A DNA stretch of 64,000 nt from the NCBI RefSeq assembly GCF_001039355.2, contig NW_019776104.1:48396-112395 (forward strand), given 5' to 3'. Made by a program: the position numbers and the translations under genes. Numbering within the stretch: the stretch's first letter is position 1; the number at the start of each line of letters is the position of its first letter. The notes beneath the pieces are model-generated. The model was not told the origin of the DNA, made no database searches, and was given only the letters and a program-made list of their open reading frames with translations. Shown piece by piece: positions 12,451 to 24,669 of the stretch. The stretch comes from Lingula anatina (Eukaryota; Brachiopoda; Lingulata; Lingulida; Lingulidae).

Positions 12451-15400
12451 TTGAGGATTGAGGATATCTTGGATCTGGATGGTTTGAGGATTGAGATGAA
12501 CCCAGCTCTGGATTTTTGGAGGATTCGTTGTCGTTGAGAGGAAGAAGAGGTCAGGGTGAACCCCTACCAGTCATACCCTTCACTGCCATGGCAAATTCTT
12601 ATATAAAAAGATGAGCTTGTACCATGACATAACATATTCTCAGTTATTGATTTCACAAATCCGTTCCTTACCACTGCCACTGTAGTGAAACAGACATGAT
12701 GTAGGATGTGCTCTGCCAGACCTCCATGTGTCTGTGTCATGTTGTGTGAACACATTATGAGATAATCCTGCTCTATTTTATTATACAGATGCTATACTAA
12801 TGGATCTGCTTCTACTCTGACTTTGATTCTTGACTTTGGGAGTCTGTACACTTGACCAAAAAATTTTAGAAACATTTTGAATAATAATGAAATAACTATT
12901 TGAGCTAAGGTAAATATTTTATCCAAATATTGACGGAGAATGCATCATTTATTCATTTCTTTTTTATATACACTGAAGGTTTTCCCACTATATTACATAT
13001 TTTTTAAATAACTGAAAAACAATTTCATGTTTGTGAACTTTTTTGGTCAAGTGTATATTATCATCATAAGTAACCAGACACCTAATTGAATCTATAATAG
13101 CAGTATTGGATAATACAAGAAGATATATGATAGCTGGTATGAAGTACTAGTGCAGTGATGTTACCATGATATTTATCTGAGCAGCTGCAGATTTCACTGT
13201 GAAACATCTTCTTTATAACCAGGAAGATAACATTGTTTTGGCAGGAGCTAATCAGAGATTTCTTAGACATAGAACTGACAGCTCGAGTTGTTTCTTTTCT
13301 TTATTTTCTGCTTAAAAGAATATCTACAATCATTTCAACTAGGAGAGAGCAAGACAGAGCTAGCCAAACGGAGGTTGATTATTATAAAATCTTTATATTC
13401 TTCTCTCGGAGAGAGACCGGTAACTCACGTTTGACTTTTGACCCAAAGGGAAAGTTAAATGGGTTCTTGCTCTTTAAACTGTGATATTATGTGTTGAAAA
13501 GATGAAAACATATCATAGCTTTTTTTGTCCACACAATTTTACTTATATATCCCCGTCGCATTTCTTTCAATGTTGAATAATTTCCTTATAATATATAGCT
13601 TAACTTTACCAAAAATTATAGAAAAATGTTTTGTTGCATTTATTGCTTTAAAAAGGACATGAGGTCACCTTATAAAATATGTAAACACTTAATAAAAACA
13701 ATGTTATATATATTTTTGATAAACGTCGTTATTTTGTTCATCTTATTCTGAAAAAAAAAAAAAAAACACCTTAACTTACGATGATGCTATCGGATGTGAA
13801 CTCCTTTGTCTGTTTAGACGGCACATGAAGACTCTTCTGTTCAACTAATACGATGGTGTAAATTCCGGTGAGAGTTGACCATGACATAAAGATTTAGGAA
13901 TGAATGTATTGTTTGAAGTAACTAGTGATTCTGTTGTACTTATTTATTTATTACATTGCTACGAGGGAATCCTGTCGTATATGACTTCACTTCACGGCGA
14001 GTTTACTGTTATAACACATAGGCATAAAAAGAGAAGAACACGTAAATATGCTAACATAAATTTATGTATTTTAAATGTATTGTTTTAAAAAACAAAAAGA
14101 CAAGTGCCAGGATAATGATAACGAGACTATACCGCGGAATGTGTTCCCATGTACATAATTCCAGGGTCCAAGAGAAAACTGCCCCAGCTGCCCAAGAGAA
14201 TATGGTTTTTAGTTCATGGCCATCACAGAAATACAAGTGACCTTCGTGACTATATTCATAATACAGTAATAATATTTATAGTATTTTGGTGACGTACAAG
14301 CAAATACGAATAGAGGAAAAAAATCGCTTTTTTAATATGTAAATTTTTAAAAGAAAATTGTGTCTGACTGCGCGAATTGTCTCGGAATTGGTGATGAGGT
14401 TTTGAAATATATTAAAATATAATGCCTATGGTTTGCCTGATCCAAAATAATTCTGAACAAAATTTTGGATTGGAACACAAAATCGTTCAGAAATCGATAC
14501 AAATACGTTTGGGGCAATTCCACCACACGAAATGTGACCTCCATATTTTTGCTGCAACAAATGCACCGATTTATTTGCTAGCCACACTGGATACTTTATA
14601 AGATCCAAAGCTACAATTTTTAATTAATCTGTATTTATAAAAACCCAGTTTTTCTCCGCATGTCCATTTCCTGGATCTTCAATGATGAAATTCTCTCCTT
14701 TTACCGATTTCGTAGATCTTCATGAAAACGATTTTTCAATTTAAATCCGTATCCATTGTTATAAATGTTATTCTACCAGCGTAATATAGTATATTTTTCT
14801 TTTTATTTGTGTCTACAGAAATAAATTAGAACACACTATTTAACATGTCCTTAACTCTCGCCGAGCTGCAGTGATCTACGCATCTTGGGAGTAATTGGCA
14901 ACAACGCGTCAACCAGTTCCAGATCATTTACCCCAATCTTGGACATGTCCAAGCTCCAATGCAGCATTTCGCTGGTGTCTCCGAACTCTCTTAATTGTTC
15001 TCCCGAGTTGCTGCCGCACTAGTAAATCCTCCTCTCCTACACGGCATGTCTTCCGGCCCAAGTTAACATATCGCGTGCCGAAAAATTACCGAAGTAATTA
15101 CTTAATACATATACTTGTATCGAGTAAGATTGTGTAATGACAAACGTGTAATTTGGAATATTGAAGTAATTACTTTATACATATACTTGTATCGAGCAAG
15201 ATTGTGTTATAACAAACGTAATTTGGAATGCTGATTATCTGTGTTATATAAAAGACATTCTGACACTGCAAAACTACGGATTTGTAATAAATAACGTGCA
15301 TTTAAAGATTGTTTTGACACATGTATATACGTCAATAGTGGTAAGGCAATACACTCATGTATAAAATGTGTAGAAAAGAACGAAAATATGGTGCGGTATT

Positions 15401-15898
15401 CTTACATCTCCAGCTTCCCCAGACAGAAGCCTGCCTCTTGTTGTTGCAATTGGCGCTCCACGCACGGGAATTGCAAATGCCAAATGACCTTGTTTTATAT
15501 CTTCGATTTCCTTAACTGGAAAATTCGGTTAAGTTATCGAATTAAAAAAAGGAAAACGTGTCTAAACCCGAGCGAAAACTATCTTGATTTAATTAAGAGG
15601 TTTCTGACCTGTTCAATGTGGCCCCTGACATTGACCAGGTTCGCCGGCCTCTGTTAACCTGGCGGCAAGGTGAAGCTCAATGCTCCCGAGGTGTTATCTT
15701 TATGGACTTTGTAACGGGTAACTGTTTACATTGGAGACTACAACATAGCGGCAAATTTCTTCAGCATTTAAAAAAAAAAAAAAAAAAATTCAAGGGCGGG
15801 ATTTGGTGGGGGGTGAAAAAATTAAGCTTAAGATATTGTAATTTAGTGTCATTTAAACCAAAGATGGGTTCTCCAGAGGTAAGTTTGGCTAGCATTTT
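12451..15898. repeat. Duplicated block 1, copy B
   Basis: Begins within the 34/41-bp minisatellite and follows copy A throughout. Differences include a shorter A run (about 18), a longer A run near 13752, a 4-base deletion near 14897 and many single substitutions. Sequence corresponding to 11922-12191 in copy A is identical over 270 bp. Confidence 0.93.
14851..15515 (-). CDS. Candidate antisense two-exon gene end (copy B version)
   Basis: Counterpart of the copy A candidate: exons 15515-15406 and 15018-14851, giving 91 residues. Here the second exon stays open to LLPITPKMRRSLQLGES, then TAA at 14851-14853. A minus-strand AATAAA sits at 14802-14807, 44 bases past the stop. Acceptors, donor and phases are the same as in copy A. 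The first exon is unchanged between copies, but the end of the second differs by a 4-base frameshift. Either copy A is a mutated allele or the frame is not coding. Confidence 0.3.
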
Positions 15899-17767
15899 AA
15901 TTTCGAAAAGATCACCAACTGAGCTACCATCTTTAGACTACTTGTTGGTCATGTGGAAAACATTGGTAATGGGGGCACAGGATCTATTTTGAATGCAACT
16001 AGTAGGTTAAATTGTTCTGAGATACCTATTTTACACAAAAAATCCACGTTGTTTTAATTAAACTAGGAAAATAAGATAGTGGATGGTAAATAAGCGAAAG
16101 GTTATGTGCATAATTACCTTTTTTATCTCTGTGACTAAATTTACGCCGTGCATATCGCCTTTTGAATGAGAAAAAATTACCACGAAGAGTTGAATTATGA
16201 TCTTTTTTTGCATCTCTTAGTTAGAAATATTTCTCAGAATAATTCTTTTTGTCTTAATGCTTGAAATTGGTTCTTATATTTGGCCAGGAGAGGTTGCCTA
16301 GTACACCATGCAGTGCATGAAGGCGGCCAGCATGGGGCTCTTTTACGCGACACAGATAATGAGCAATTCATCATTTTTAAGGTGGTTAATATCATCTTTT
16401 TTAGCATGAGATTTGTCAAAAAGTACAATTGTTTGGTGAATTTCACATGGCTTAACGTTATGCCCTGCAGCTTTGTTCATTTTAAAAACAACGCTAGTGT
16501 CCAACATAGGTATTGCACAAGTTGCATCAAGAGCCCCAAAGTGAGACACAAATTTCATATCAACGGCTGCCTACAATATGAGCCATCATATACGATTATA
16601 TGCCACCTGGATGTATGCCAAATTGGCAGGATTAGAAAAAGTGTTAATTTTTGTCCAAAATTTATATACCATTCTTTTTGTTTCTGTTGATTTAAAAAAA
16701 AAAATTACATGCGTACGCACACTGCGTACGGGCGTACAGGTAGGTGCACCCCGTGAGCACAATATACAAGGCTCTCCAATGTAAACTTTGGTAAGTCGGA
16801 ATTTAAGAGGAACACTGATTTCTTTTCATATTTAAGTAAATTTTCTTCCAAAGAAAAAAAGAGGAATCATTGAAGGTAGTCGGTTGTACACTCATATTTT
16901 TCATATGGAGCAGAATACCACTACATTTACATACATGTAAATGCCAAACATTTCATTTATGTATCTTTTCACCACTTTTACAATTCTCTTTTTATTATAA
17001 TAATACAAACACACGTATCATCGTTTTTGTGCGGTATACATGTGTTTTAAATATCTATTGGGTCATTCAAGAATAAATTGCACTTGCTATTTTAATGTAC
17101 CAGTCCTTCAATATTGAGTTAACATTTACAGGTGAGAGAAGTTTGAGAATATTGCAAACAAAAAAACTGATAATTACACGAGCAAAACCATCAGTCCCCA
17201 GTGTTGTAGTGTAAGTTGGCGGTAATTTCTTCCCCCTCATTTCCGGCCTCCACACTCTGCCTTGCCTCTATCACACCATCCACGCGTTAGGCAGTACTTA
17301 AACAAGAACTCATTTATTTGAAATTACAAACTAAATGATCGTTGCATGCCAGCCCAAGTCTTGGTAACTGAGAGGAGAGGCCTGGCTACCAGTGTTGTGG
17401 AAAGAAATAATGTATTTGTTTTATGATTTCCCACGCAAACTATTCACTAGCTCACGGCGTATATCTTGGACATAATAACAAATAATTTTGTCCATGCGTA
17501 TATTTAGTGCTGATATCATTTTGAAATCACTAGTGGTTACGCGTTAAAGACCTGTCGCAAGAAGTGGAAGCGGCTACAGTGTTTCCCTTAAATTTGGAAG
17601 GAACACTTTTACAAAAAGAAGAAGAATGACTGAAACTAGTCTGTCGTGCACTCTACACTTATTTTTCATGTATGGTGCAGAATACCAGTACATACTGCCG
17701 CCTTGTTCATTTTGTCCATAGCGTGATTATCATGAAATTCGATGTGTGTGTGTGTTTGTGGGAGAGG
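15899..17767. other. Single-copy spacer, no gene recognised
   Basis: AT-rich sequence between the two duplicated blocks. Open frames here (for example 16280-16690) have biased, low-complexity translations and no recognisable domain. Nothing is supported. Confidence 0.6.
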
Positions 17768-20336
17768 GGGGGGGGGGTGTGAGAAATAGACATTAAGGGG
17801 AATTCTTTTCGAAATGTTGTTATAGAATATGTAAATAAGTATAGACATAGTAAAGCCAATCAAATTTTTTCAGTCTATAAATAAAGACGAATACTGCCAA
17901 CATATCTGATTTAATTGAAGTACACGAGAACCATTTACTACACTACTTTTGAATAAAATGCTGAATTAATTATCGACTTTATGACCTATATTTGTATAGC
18001 TGACAATACTAATGTTACGTGTTTCAACTTTTAGATCAATTATTTTGTTGTACAACTGCGCTGGTTCTTAGTTTCTTTAGAGTAAGGTCATCTTCAGCGC
18101 AGAATGTTGCCTTTTGTGCTGAAGATAAACCTCATACTTAACTCGTGGCTGAGATAGAGGTCGGGCGTTAATTTTTTCACTCACTTACCCACGTCCAAAA
18201 ACAGGATCCCATAAATCCTTTATCGCTTAGAGAAACCAAATATGTACATCAGCCGTTTAGTCGAGAGGATATTATGTTGCGAATGCAGGGTGGGAATGTA
18301 GTTAAACAGATTATCCGGGAATTGATTTCGTTTACCAGGCGCATTTCTATAAAATCACTTTATTTACTCTCATTGTATCTGTCATTAGAACCGTTCCTCC
18401 TTCCCTCCACGCTTCAGTGGAATGAAAACGAAACTCCCACACCTTATGTTCTTGATACCCTTGCGTTAACTTTTCAGATTTCACGGTAGCGTCTCGATTA
18501 TTTGAAGATTCATTTGTCCGAATGGTCTTTGGTCCGAAAAACATACTATTTTACGAGTTTTTAATTGAAGGGTTCGTTAGTCCGAAGGTTTTATAGTAAA
18601 CATTTGGACCAATGAACCTTCGAACTTCACTGGTTACACGGCTGACATATGTACGTGTGGCATGACTGTATACCGGGTTACAACCCAATTAACTGACCAA
18701 CCGAACTTAAGAGTGATCAGATCAGATGATGTTCTTAATTGCAATGAGATCACGTGTGTCTGGCTGACACGTGCTTCATACAGTCTGGACAAGCCGGCAA
18801 GATGTTCACTGAAGTTGACTTCTTATTAACATGTACGGTATGTGCGGGGTACGTAGAAACATTTTTACATTTTTTACTGACTGGGTAACCTCTCTGACTT
18901 CAGGTAGAATTATTTGAACCTCATGCATGGCACGGGCACTTGGTCACTAAAAATATTTACAAATAGTCCGGACCTTCTCAATGCAGTGTTTCCGTTGGTC
19001 TCCCCGATATTGATAAAAACAATGACTTAATCCGACATTTCATGCTGGTAAAGTGTGTCCCCCCCTCCACACACACACACACACACACACCTATGGAGAG
19101 GGATCTGTCTCTACACTCAGAGCGGTCACTGACATGGCTGAAGGCGCAGTGATTAGAGGCATTTTTTTCTGTGAAACACCAATAGACCCCTCGCGAGAGA
19201 TATGGAAACTTCTTTTTAATTGCACAACTTTAATAAATTATTTCTTTTCATCATAAAACGAAAGGATCATAAATTTTATCTAAGGATGTATATTACGCGA
19301 GCGAGTTCTTTTGTCACGTTATTGCCGCTAAACCCGACCAAATGCCACCGTATATAGTGTCTAATAGGATCATTTAGAGAAATGGCACATAGTTCCGTTA
19401 CATTATTTCCCGAAGAGTGACATTTGTCAGATACTTTCAGCTAAACATTTGTGCTCTACAGACTGGAGGGAGAGACAGTAGCTTAAATTTATGACCAGGA
19501 ATTAAAAAAAAACACCAGTTTAAAAGCCTTTTTCTGCTGCCCAAGATTTTTTATTTTGCTTGGTCTTTTGGCTTCTGGATTTTAGCCTATCTGTGAAACT
19601 TGTAATAACAATTTATGTTGTATACGCTACAAGAATTTTATGCTCGTTTCAGACTATACATATATGTACTTTCAAGATTATAATTTCATCCAACATATAG
19701 TTTACAATTAATAAAGTAAAGACAGACCATTCCCAGAATTTATTTTATTATTCACCAAGCATCGGCAAAATCATTAAAAGTTAATCATTAAAATTGTTTC
19801 TTTTTTTCAATAGTACCTTAACATTTTTTTATAGTTTAAAAGTGGGGGCTAGCGCACTGACATCGTATATCTAAATGGTTTTCAATAAAATATCTTATTA
19901 AAGTGCGGATAAAAACGCCTGCTTAATGACTCATTTAAATGTAGTAGATTTTTGTCAAAAACTTAATGCTTGACGTGAATCGGTTAAATAATGCACATTG
20001 TGAACTGATTTAATAAAGGCAAGGTCTATTTTCTATATTACTTTTAAAAACATTTTGTTACAAAGACGTGTGTGTAAATCCTTGGTCTTGCAACAGATAG
20101 TATTACTTCTACAAAACTTGCGCTATTAACCTTACAAGACCCGCACAAACATTAATATCATATTGATACGATATATCGAAATAGATTTTTTGATCGTGTT
20201 TTTTATCGGTTTTTTATCGCTTGCACTCTCTGCTCCGACTGTCATTTTTCAAGAGTATTTAAATGTGCAGACAGGGAAGGGTGGCGTTTTTTCTTCAAAG
20301 TAATGAACCAGCTTTTTTCCCTCGAGTAAATCCGAT
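17768..20336. repeat. Duplicated block 2, copy A (~2.57 kb)
   Basis: Starts in a G run and aligns with 20338-22925 to its last base. Both copies end in CTCGAGTAAATCC plus three bases and then an N. A 16-bp unit present in copy B is missing near 18510. Also contains a (CA)n run near 19069-19091. No coding region recognised. Confidence 0.93.
18495..18640. repeat. Degenerate TTCATTGGTCCGAAGG repeats in both orientations
   Basis: Short ~16-18-bp words of the form TTCRTTRGTCCGAAGG occur in direct and inverted orientation, for example GGTCTTTGGTCCGAA and later TTTGGACCAATGAACC. The same cluster is at 21075-21225 in copy B, with one extra unit there. Confidence 0.6.
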
Positions 20337-20337
20337 N
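20337..20337. other. Single-N contig join
   Basis: Separates copies A and B of duplicated block 2. The base to its right begins a G run that matches the G run at the start of copy A. Confidence 0.95.
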
Positions 20338-22925
20338 GGGGGGGGGGATGTGAAAAATAGACATTAAGGGGAATTCTTTTCGAAATGTTGTTATAGAATA
20401 TGTAAATAAGTATAGACATAGTAAAGCCAATCAAATTTTTTCAGTCTATAAATAAAGACGAATACTGCCAACATATCTGATTTAATTGAAGTACACGAGA
20501 ACCATTTACTACACTACTTTTGAAAAAAATGCTGAATTAATTATCGACTTTATGACCTATATTTGTACAGTTGTCAATACTAATGTTACCTGTTTAAACT
20601 TTTGGACCAATTATTTTGTTGTACAACTACGCTGGTTCTTAGTTTCTTTAGGGTAAGGTCATCTTCAGCGCAGAATGTTTCCTTGTGTGCTGAAGATAAA
20701 CCTCATACTTAACTCGTGGCTGAGATAGAGGTCGGGCGTTCATTTTTTCACTCACTCACCCACGTCCAAAAACAGGATCTCATACATGCTTTATCGCTTA
20801 GAGAAACCAAATATGTACATCAGCTATTTAGTCGAGGGGATATTATGTTGCGACAGCAGGGTGTGAAGGTAGTCAAACAGATTACCCGGGAATTGACTTC
20901 GTTTACCATTTCTATAAAATCACTTTAAAATCACTTTATTTACTCTCACTGTGTCCGTCATTAGAACCGTTCCTCCTTCACTCCACGCTTCAGTGGAATG
21001 AAAACAAAACTCCTACACCTTATATTTTTGATGCCCTTGCGTGAACAAATTTTCAGATTTCACGGCAGCGTCTCGATTATTTGAAGATTCATTTGTCCGA
21101 AGTTTCATTGGTACGAAGGTTCTTTGGTCCGAAAAACATACTATTTTACGAGTTTTTAATTAAAGGGTTCGTTAGTCCGAAGGTTTTATAATACACATTT
21201 GGACCAATGAACCTTCGAACTTCAGTGGTTTCACGGCTGACATATGTACGTGTGGCATGACTGTATACCGGGTTACAACCCAATTAACTGACCAACCGAA
21301 CTTAAGAGTGATCAGACCAGATGATGTTCTTAATTGCAATGAGATCACGTGTGTCTGGTTGACACGTGCTTCATACAGTCTGGACAAGCCGGCAAGATGT
21401 TCACTGAAGTTGACTTCTTATTAACATGTACGGTATGTGCGGGGTACGTAGAAACATTTTTACATTTTTTACTGACTGGGTAACCTCTTTGACTTCAGGT
21501 AGAATTATTTGAACCTCATGCATGGCATGGGCACTTGGTCACTAGAAATATTTACAAATAGTCCGGACCTTCTCAATGCAGTGTTTCCGTTGGTCTCCCC
21601 GATATTGATAAAAACAATGACTTAATCAGATATTTCATGCTGGTAAAGTGCCCCCCCCCCCTCCACACACGCACCTATGGAGAGGGATCTGTCTCTACAC
21701 TCAGAGCGGTCACTGACATGGCTGAAGGCGCAGTGATTAGAGGCATTTTTTCTGTGAAACACCAATGGACCCCTCGCGAGAGATGTGGAAACTTCTTTTT
21801 AATTGCACAACTTTAATGATATAAATTATTTCTTTTCATCATAAAACGAAAGGATCATAAATAACATTTAAGGATGTATATTACGCGAGCGAGTTCTTTT
21901 GTCACGTTATTGCCGCTAAACCCGACCAAATGCCACCGTATATAGTGTCTAACAGGATCATTTAGAGAAATGGCACATAGTTCCGTTACATTATTTCCCG
22001 AAGAGTGACATTTGTCAGATACTTTCAGCTAAACATTTGTGCTCTACAGACTGGAGGGAGAGACAGTAGCTTAAATTTATGACCAGGAATTAAAAAAAAA
22101 AAAAAACACCAGTTTAAAAGCCTTTTTCTGCTGCCCAAGTTTTTATTTTGCTTGGTCTTTTGGCTTCTGGATTTTAGCCTATCTGTGAAACTTGCAATAA
22201 CAATTTATGTTGTATACGCTACAAGAATTTTATGCTCGTTTCAGACTATACATGTATGTACTTTCAAGATTATAATTTCATCCAACATATAGTTTACAAT
22301 TAATAAAGTAAAGACAGACCATTCCCAGAATTTATTTTATTATTCACCAAGCATCGGCAAAATCATTAAAAGTTAATCATTAAATTTGTTTCTTTTTTTC
22401 AATAGTACCTTAACATTTTTTTATAGTTTAAAAGTGGGGGCTAGCGCACTGACATCGTATATCTAAATGGTTTTCAATAAAATATCTTATTAAAGTGCGG
22501 ATAAAAACGCCTTCTTAATGATTCATTTAAATGTAGTAGATTTTTGTCAAAAACTTAATGCTTGACGTGAATCGGTTAAATAATGCACATTGTGAACTGA
22601 TTTAATAAAGGCAAGGTCTATTTTCTATATTACTTTTAAAAACATTTTGTTACAAAGACGTGTGTGTAAATCCTTGGTCTTGCAACAGATAGTATTACTT
22701 CTACAAAACTTGCGCAATTAACCTTACAAGACCCGCACAAACATTAATATCATATTGATACGATATATCGAAATAGATTTTTTGATCGTGTTTTTTATCG
22801 GCTATTCGCTTGCACTCTCTGCTCCGACTGTCATTTTTCAAGAGTATTTAAATGTGCAGACAGGGAAGGGTGGCGTTTTTTCTTCAAAGTAATGAACCAG
22901 CTTTTTTCCCTCGAGTAAATCCGGT
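20338..22925. repeat. Duplicated block 2, copy B
   Basis: Bounded by an N on both sides (20337, 22926). It repeats copy A with a few percent divergence, as expected for an alternative-haplotype contig inserted into the scaffold. No gene recognised. Confidence 0.93.
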
Positions 22926-22926
22926 N
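22926..22926. other. Single-N contig join
   Basis: Ends copy B of duplicated block 2; non-duplicated sequence follows. Confidence 0.95.
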
Positions 22927-23585
22927 CATTTCTAACAATGTTAACCTCATTTATATGATCTCTTCGTCATTTCGACCGACATCCAAGTCGTAAAGATAGC
23001 TTCATTTACGACTTGTGTGCAAAAACCCTCCAAAAAGAACGAGAATTTGCGATGGAAGAATACAAAAAAATGGAGATAAAGCACGGAGGCTGAGTTCAGT
23101 GGTGGGAAGTCCACGCCTGCCAGTGTGTGGGTTGAGGATTACTACTGATTACGTATATTTAAAAGCATTTTGCTGTTTCTAGCATACAAGACAATGCTTG
23201 TCTGTTTGTCTTACCAATCACGTTTATTGGAAAATGATTTAAACAGGGAAAGGAATGATCACCTCTCTGTTTTAAGCTATCTTGAACAAGCTGGCCTGCG
23301 TTTTAACTATTACATTTTAATTGTTCTTGGAGTTATAGTGTATGGAACTACACCTGAAGCTCCTTAGCAGAAACAGTACCTTTGGTAGGAGGGAAGCATT
23401 CAAGATGTTTCTAACGGGCATTTCTTTCAAGATGGACAACAAGATTCCTGTCAGAACTGACACAGTGAAAACTAGTCAGAGAACAACCAACAAGTCCCCG
23501 GCGCACTGACTGACTGCAAACACATGACTGCAAAACACTTAGATCTGATAGTCACTTTGGACTGTATTCTACTCAGCGCCAATGA

Positions 23586-23620
<35 letters not shown>

Positions 23621-23795
23621 AAATAATATATGCTAGAAGACATCGATTAAAAGTCCAGTCGTTAATTTTAACTAACATACTACAAATAAAATTTGTAAAA
23701 TGAAAAATTGAAGTTAAAAACCCCAAACATTAATCAAATTGTCATTTTTTTGCTCACCTAAAGAATTGAAGTGGGACATTTTTTTCTGGTGACTT
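22927..23795. other. Intergenic stretch with poly(A) run, no gene recognised
   Basis: Contains a 33-base A run at 23587-23619. Open frames here are short and uninformative. It lies just downstream of the minus-strand neuropeptide gene. Confidence 0.6.
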
Positions 23796-24669
23796 TTATG
23801 CCTTGGCAGTTTCCTTTTGGCTAATCTCTGTAACAAAATAAAGTTAAAGACTTATTATCATATCTAATTCACCCGACGGCCTTCAATCTACGGGGTAATT
23901 TGACATTTACAGTTTACACAAATCCAATCTAAAGGAATTTTCTGTATAATTATTTGATATAATCTTAAACTTTCACAAATGTGGAAGTACTATTACTAGA
24001 AATAAAGTGAGTTTGAGCCGCAGATGAAAGTGAAATTTTTCAGGGCCAACGCACGGCATCAAGGTCATTGAAAAGATAAACCATTTAAAACGTTGTTCTC
24101 ATAGAAATAATACCTTTTGAAGTTTCTCTTTTGACAAAAGACGCCATGGCGCCACTTTGAATTCTGTCGAATGGACGTTTCACGAAAGATGACATGTGGC
24201 CGGCGCCGATTCTGTCGAATGGTCGTTTCGCAAAAGAAGCTATTCTCCCTGCGCCTATCCTGTCAAAGGGGCGTTTGACGAAAGAAGCCAGTCGTCCACT
24301 GCCGATTTTGTCAAAAGGTCGTTTGACAAAGGACGCCAATCTGCCTGCGTTGATCCTGTCGAAAGGTCGTTTGACAAAAGAAGACATGCGGCCGCTCTGG
24401 ATTCTGTCGAAGGGGCGTTTCACGAAGGAGGCCATCCGGCCGCTTCCGATCTTATCGAAGGGTCGTTTTGCAACGTTCCCCCATTCTTCTGCCTCGTCCA
24501 CTGGTTCCGCGTTCGCCTCGTCGCCATCTTCGGACTCCCTGCCGTACATGGAATGGACGAAGCCCTGTCCCAGGTTGTCCAGCTGGCGGCCATACATGCT
24601 GGGGGCGTAGCCCTGACCAAGAGTGTCCAGTTCTCGACTAACTTCATCAGAGGCAGCATCGTCTCCAGA
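23796..24669 (-). CDS. Pedal peptide/orcokinin-type neuropeptide precursor (C-terminal part)
   Basis: The main exon is 24669-24114 (acceptor CTCGTTCCAG, phase 0). It encodes an acidic spacer, then two related segments, LDTLGQGYAPSMYGR and LDNLGQGFVHSMYGR, another acidic spacer, and seven tandem 16-residue units. Each unit is a 14-residue peptide bounded by KR: PFDKIGSGRMASFV, PFDRIQSGRMSSFV, PFDRINAGRLASFV, PFDKIGSGRLASFV, PFDRIGAGRIASFA, PFDRIGAGHMSSFV, PFDRIQSGAMASFV. None has a Gly for amidation. The PFDxI start and SF end match the pedal peptide/orcokinin family, which signals through secreted, KR-processed peptides. The donor AAAAG/GTATTA joins in phase 1 to a candidate last exon, 23827-23796 (acceptor TTTTGTTACAG), ending KETAKA-stop. 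Without that splice the frame stops at 24085. The signal-peptide exon was not found. Confidence 0.87.

Noticed and set aside
16280-16690. 136-residue plus-strand ORF
   Set aside because: Translation is Phe/Cys/His-rich with no domain, and it has a competing minus-strand frame; likely chance.
8998-22925. Two real tandem segmental duplications
   Set aside because: Each pair is split by a single N exactly where one copy ends; contig overlap or haplotigs explain it better. Long reads could reverse this.
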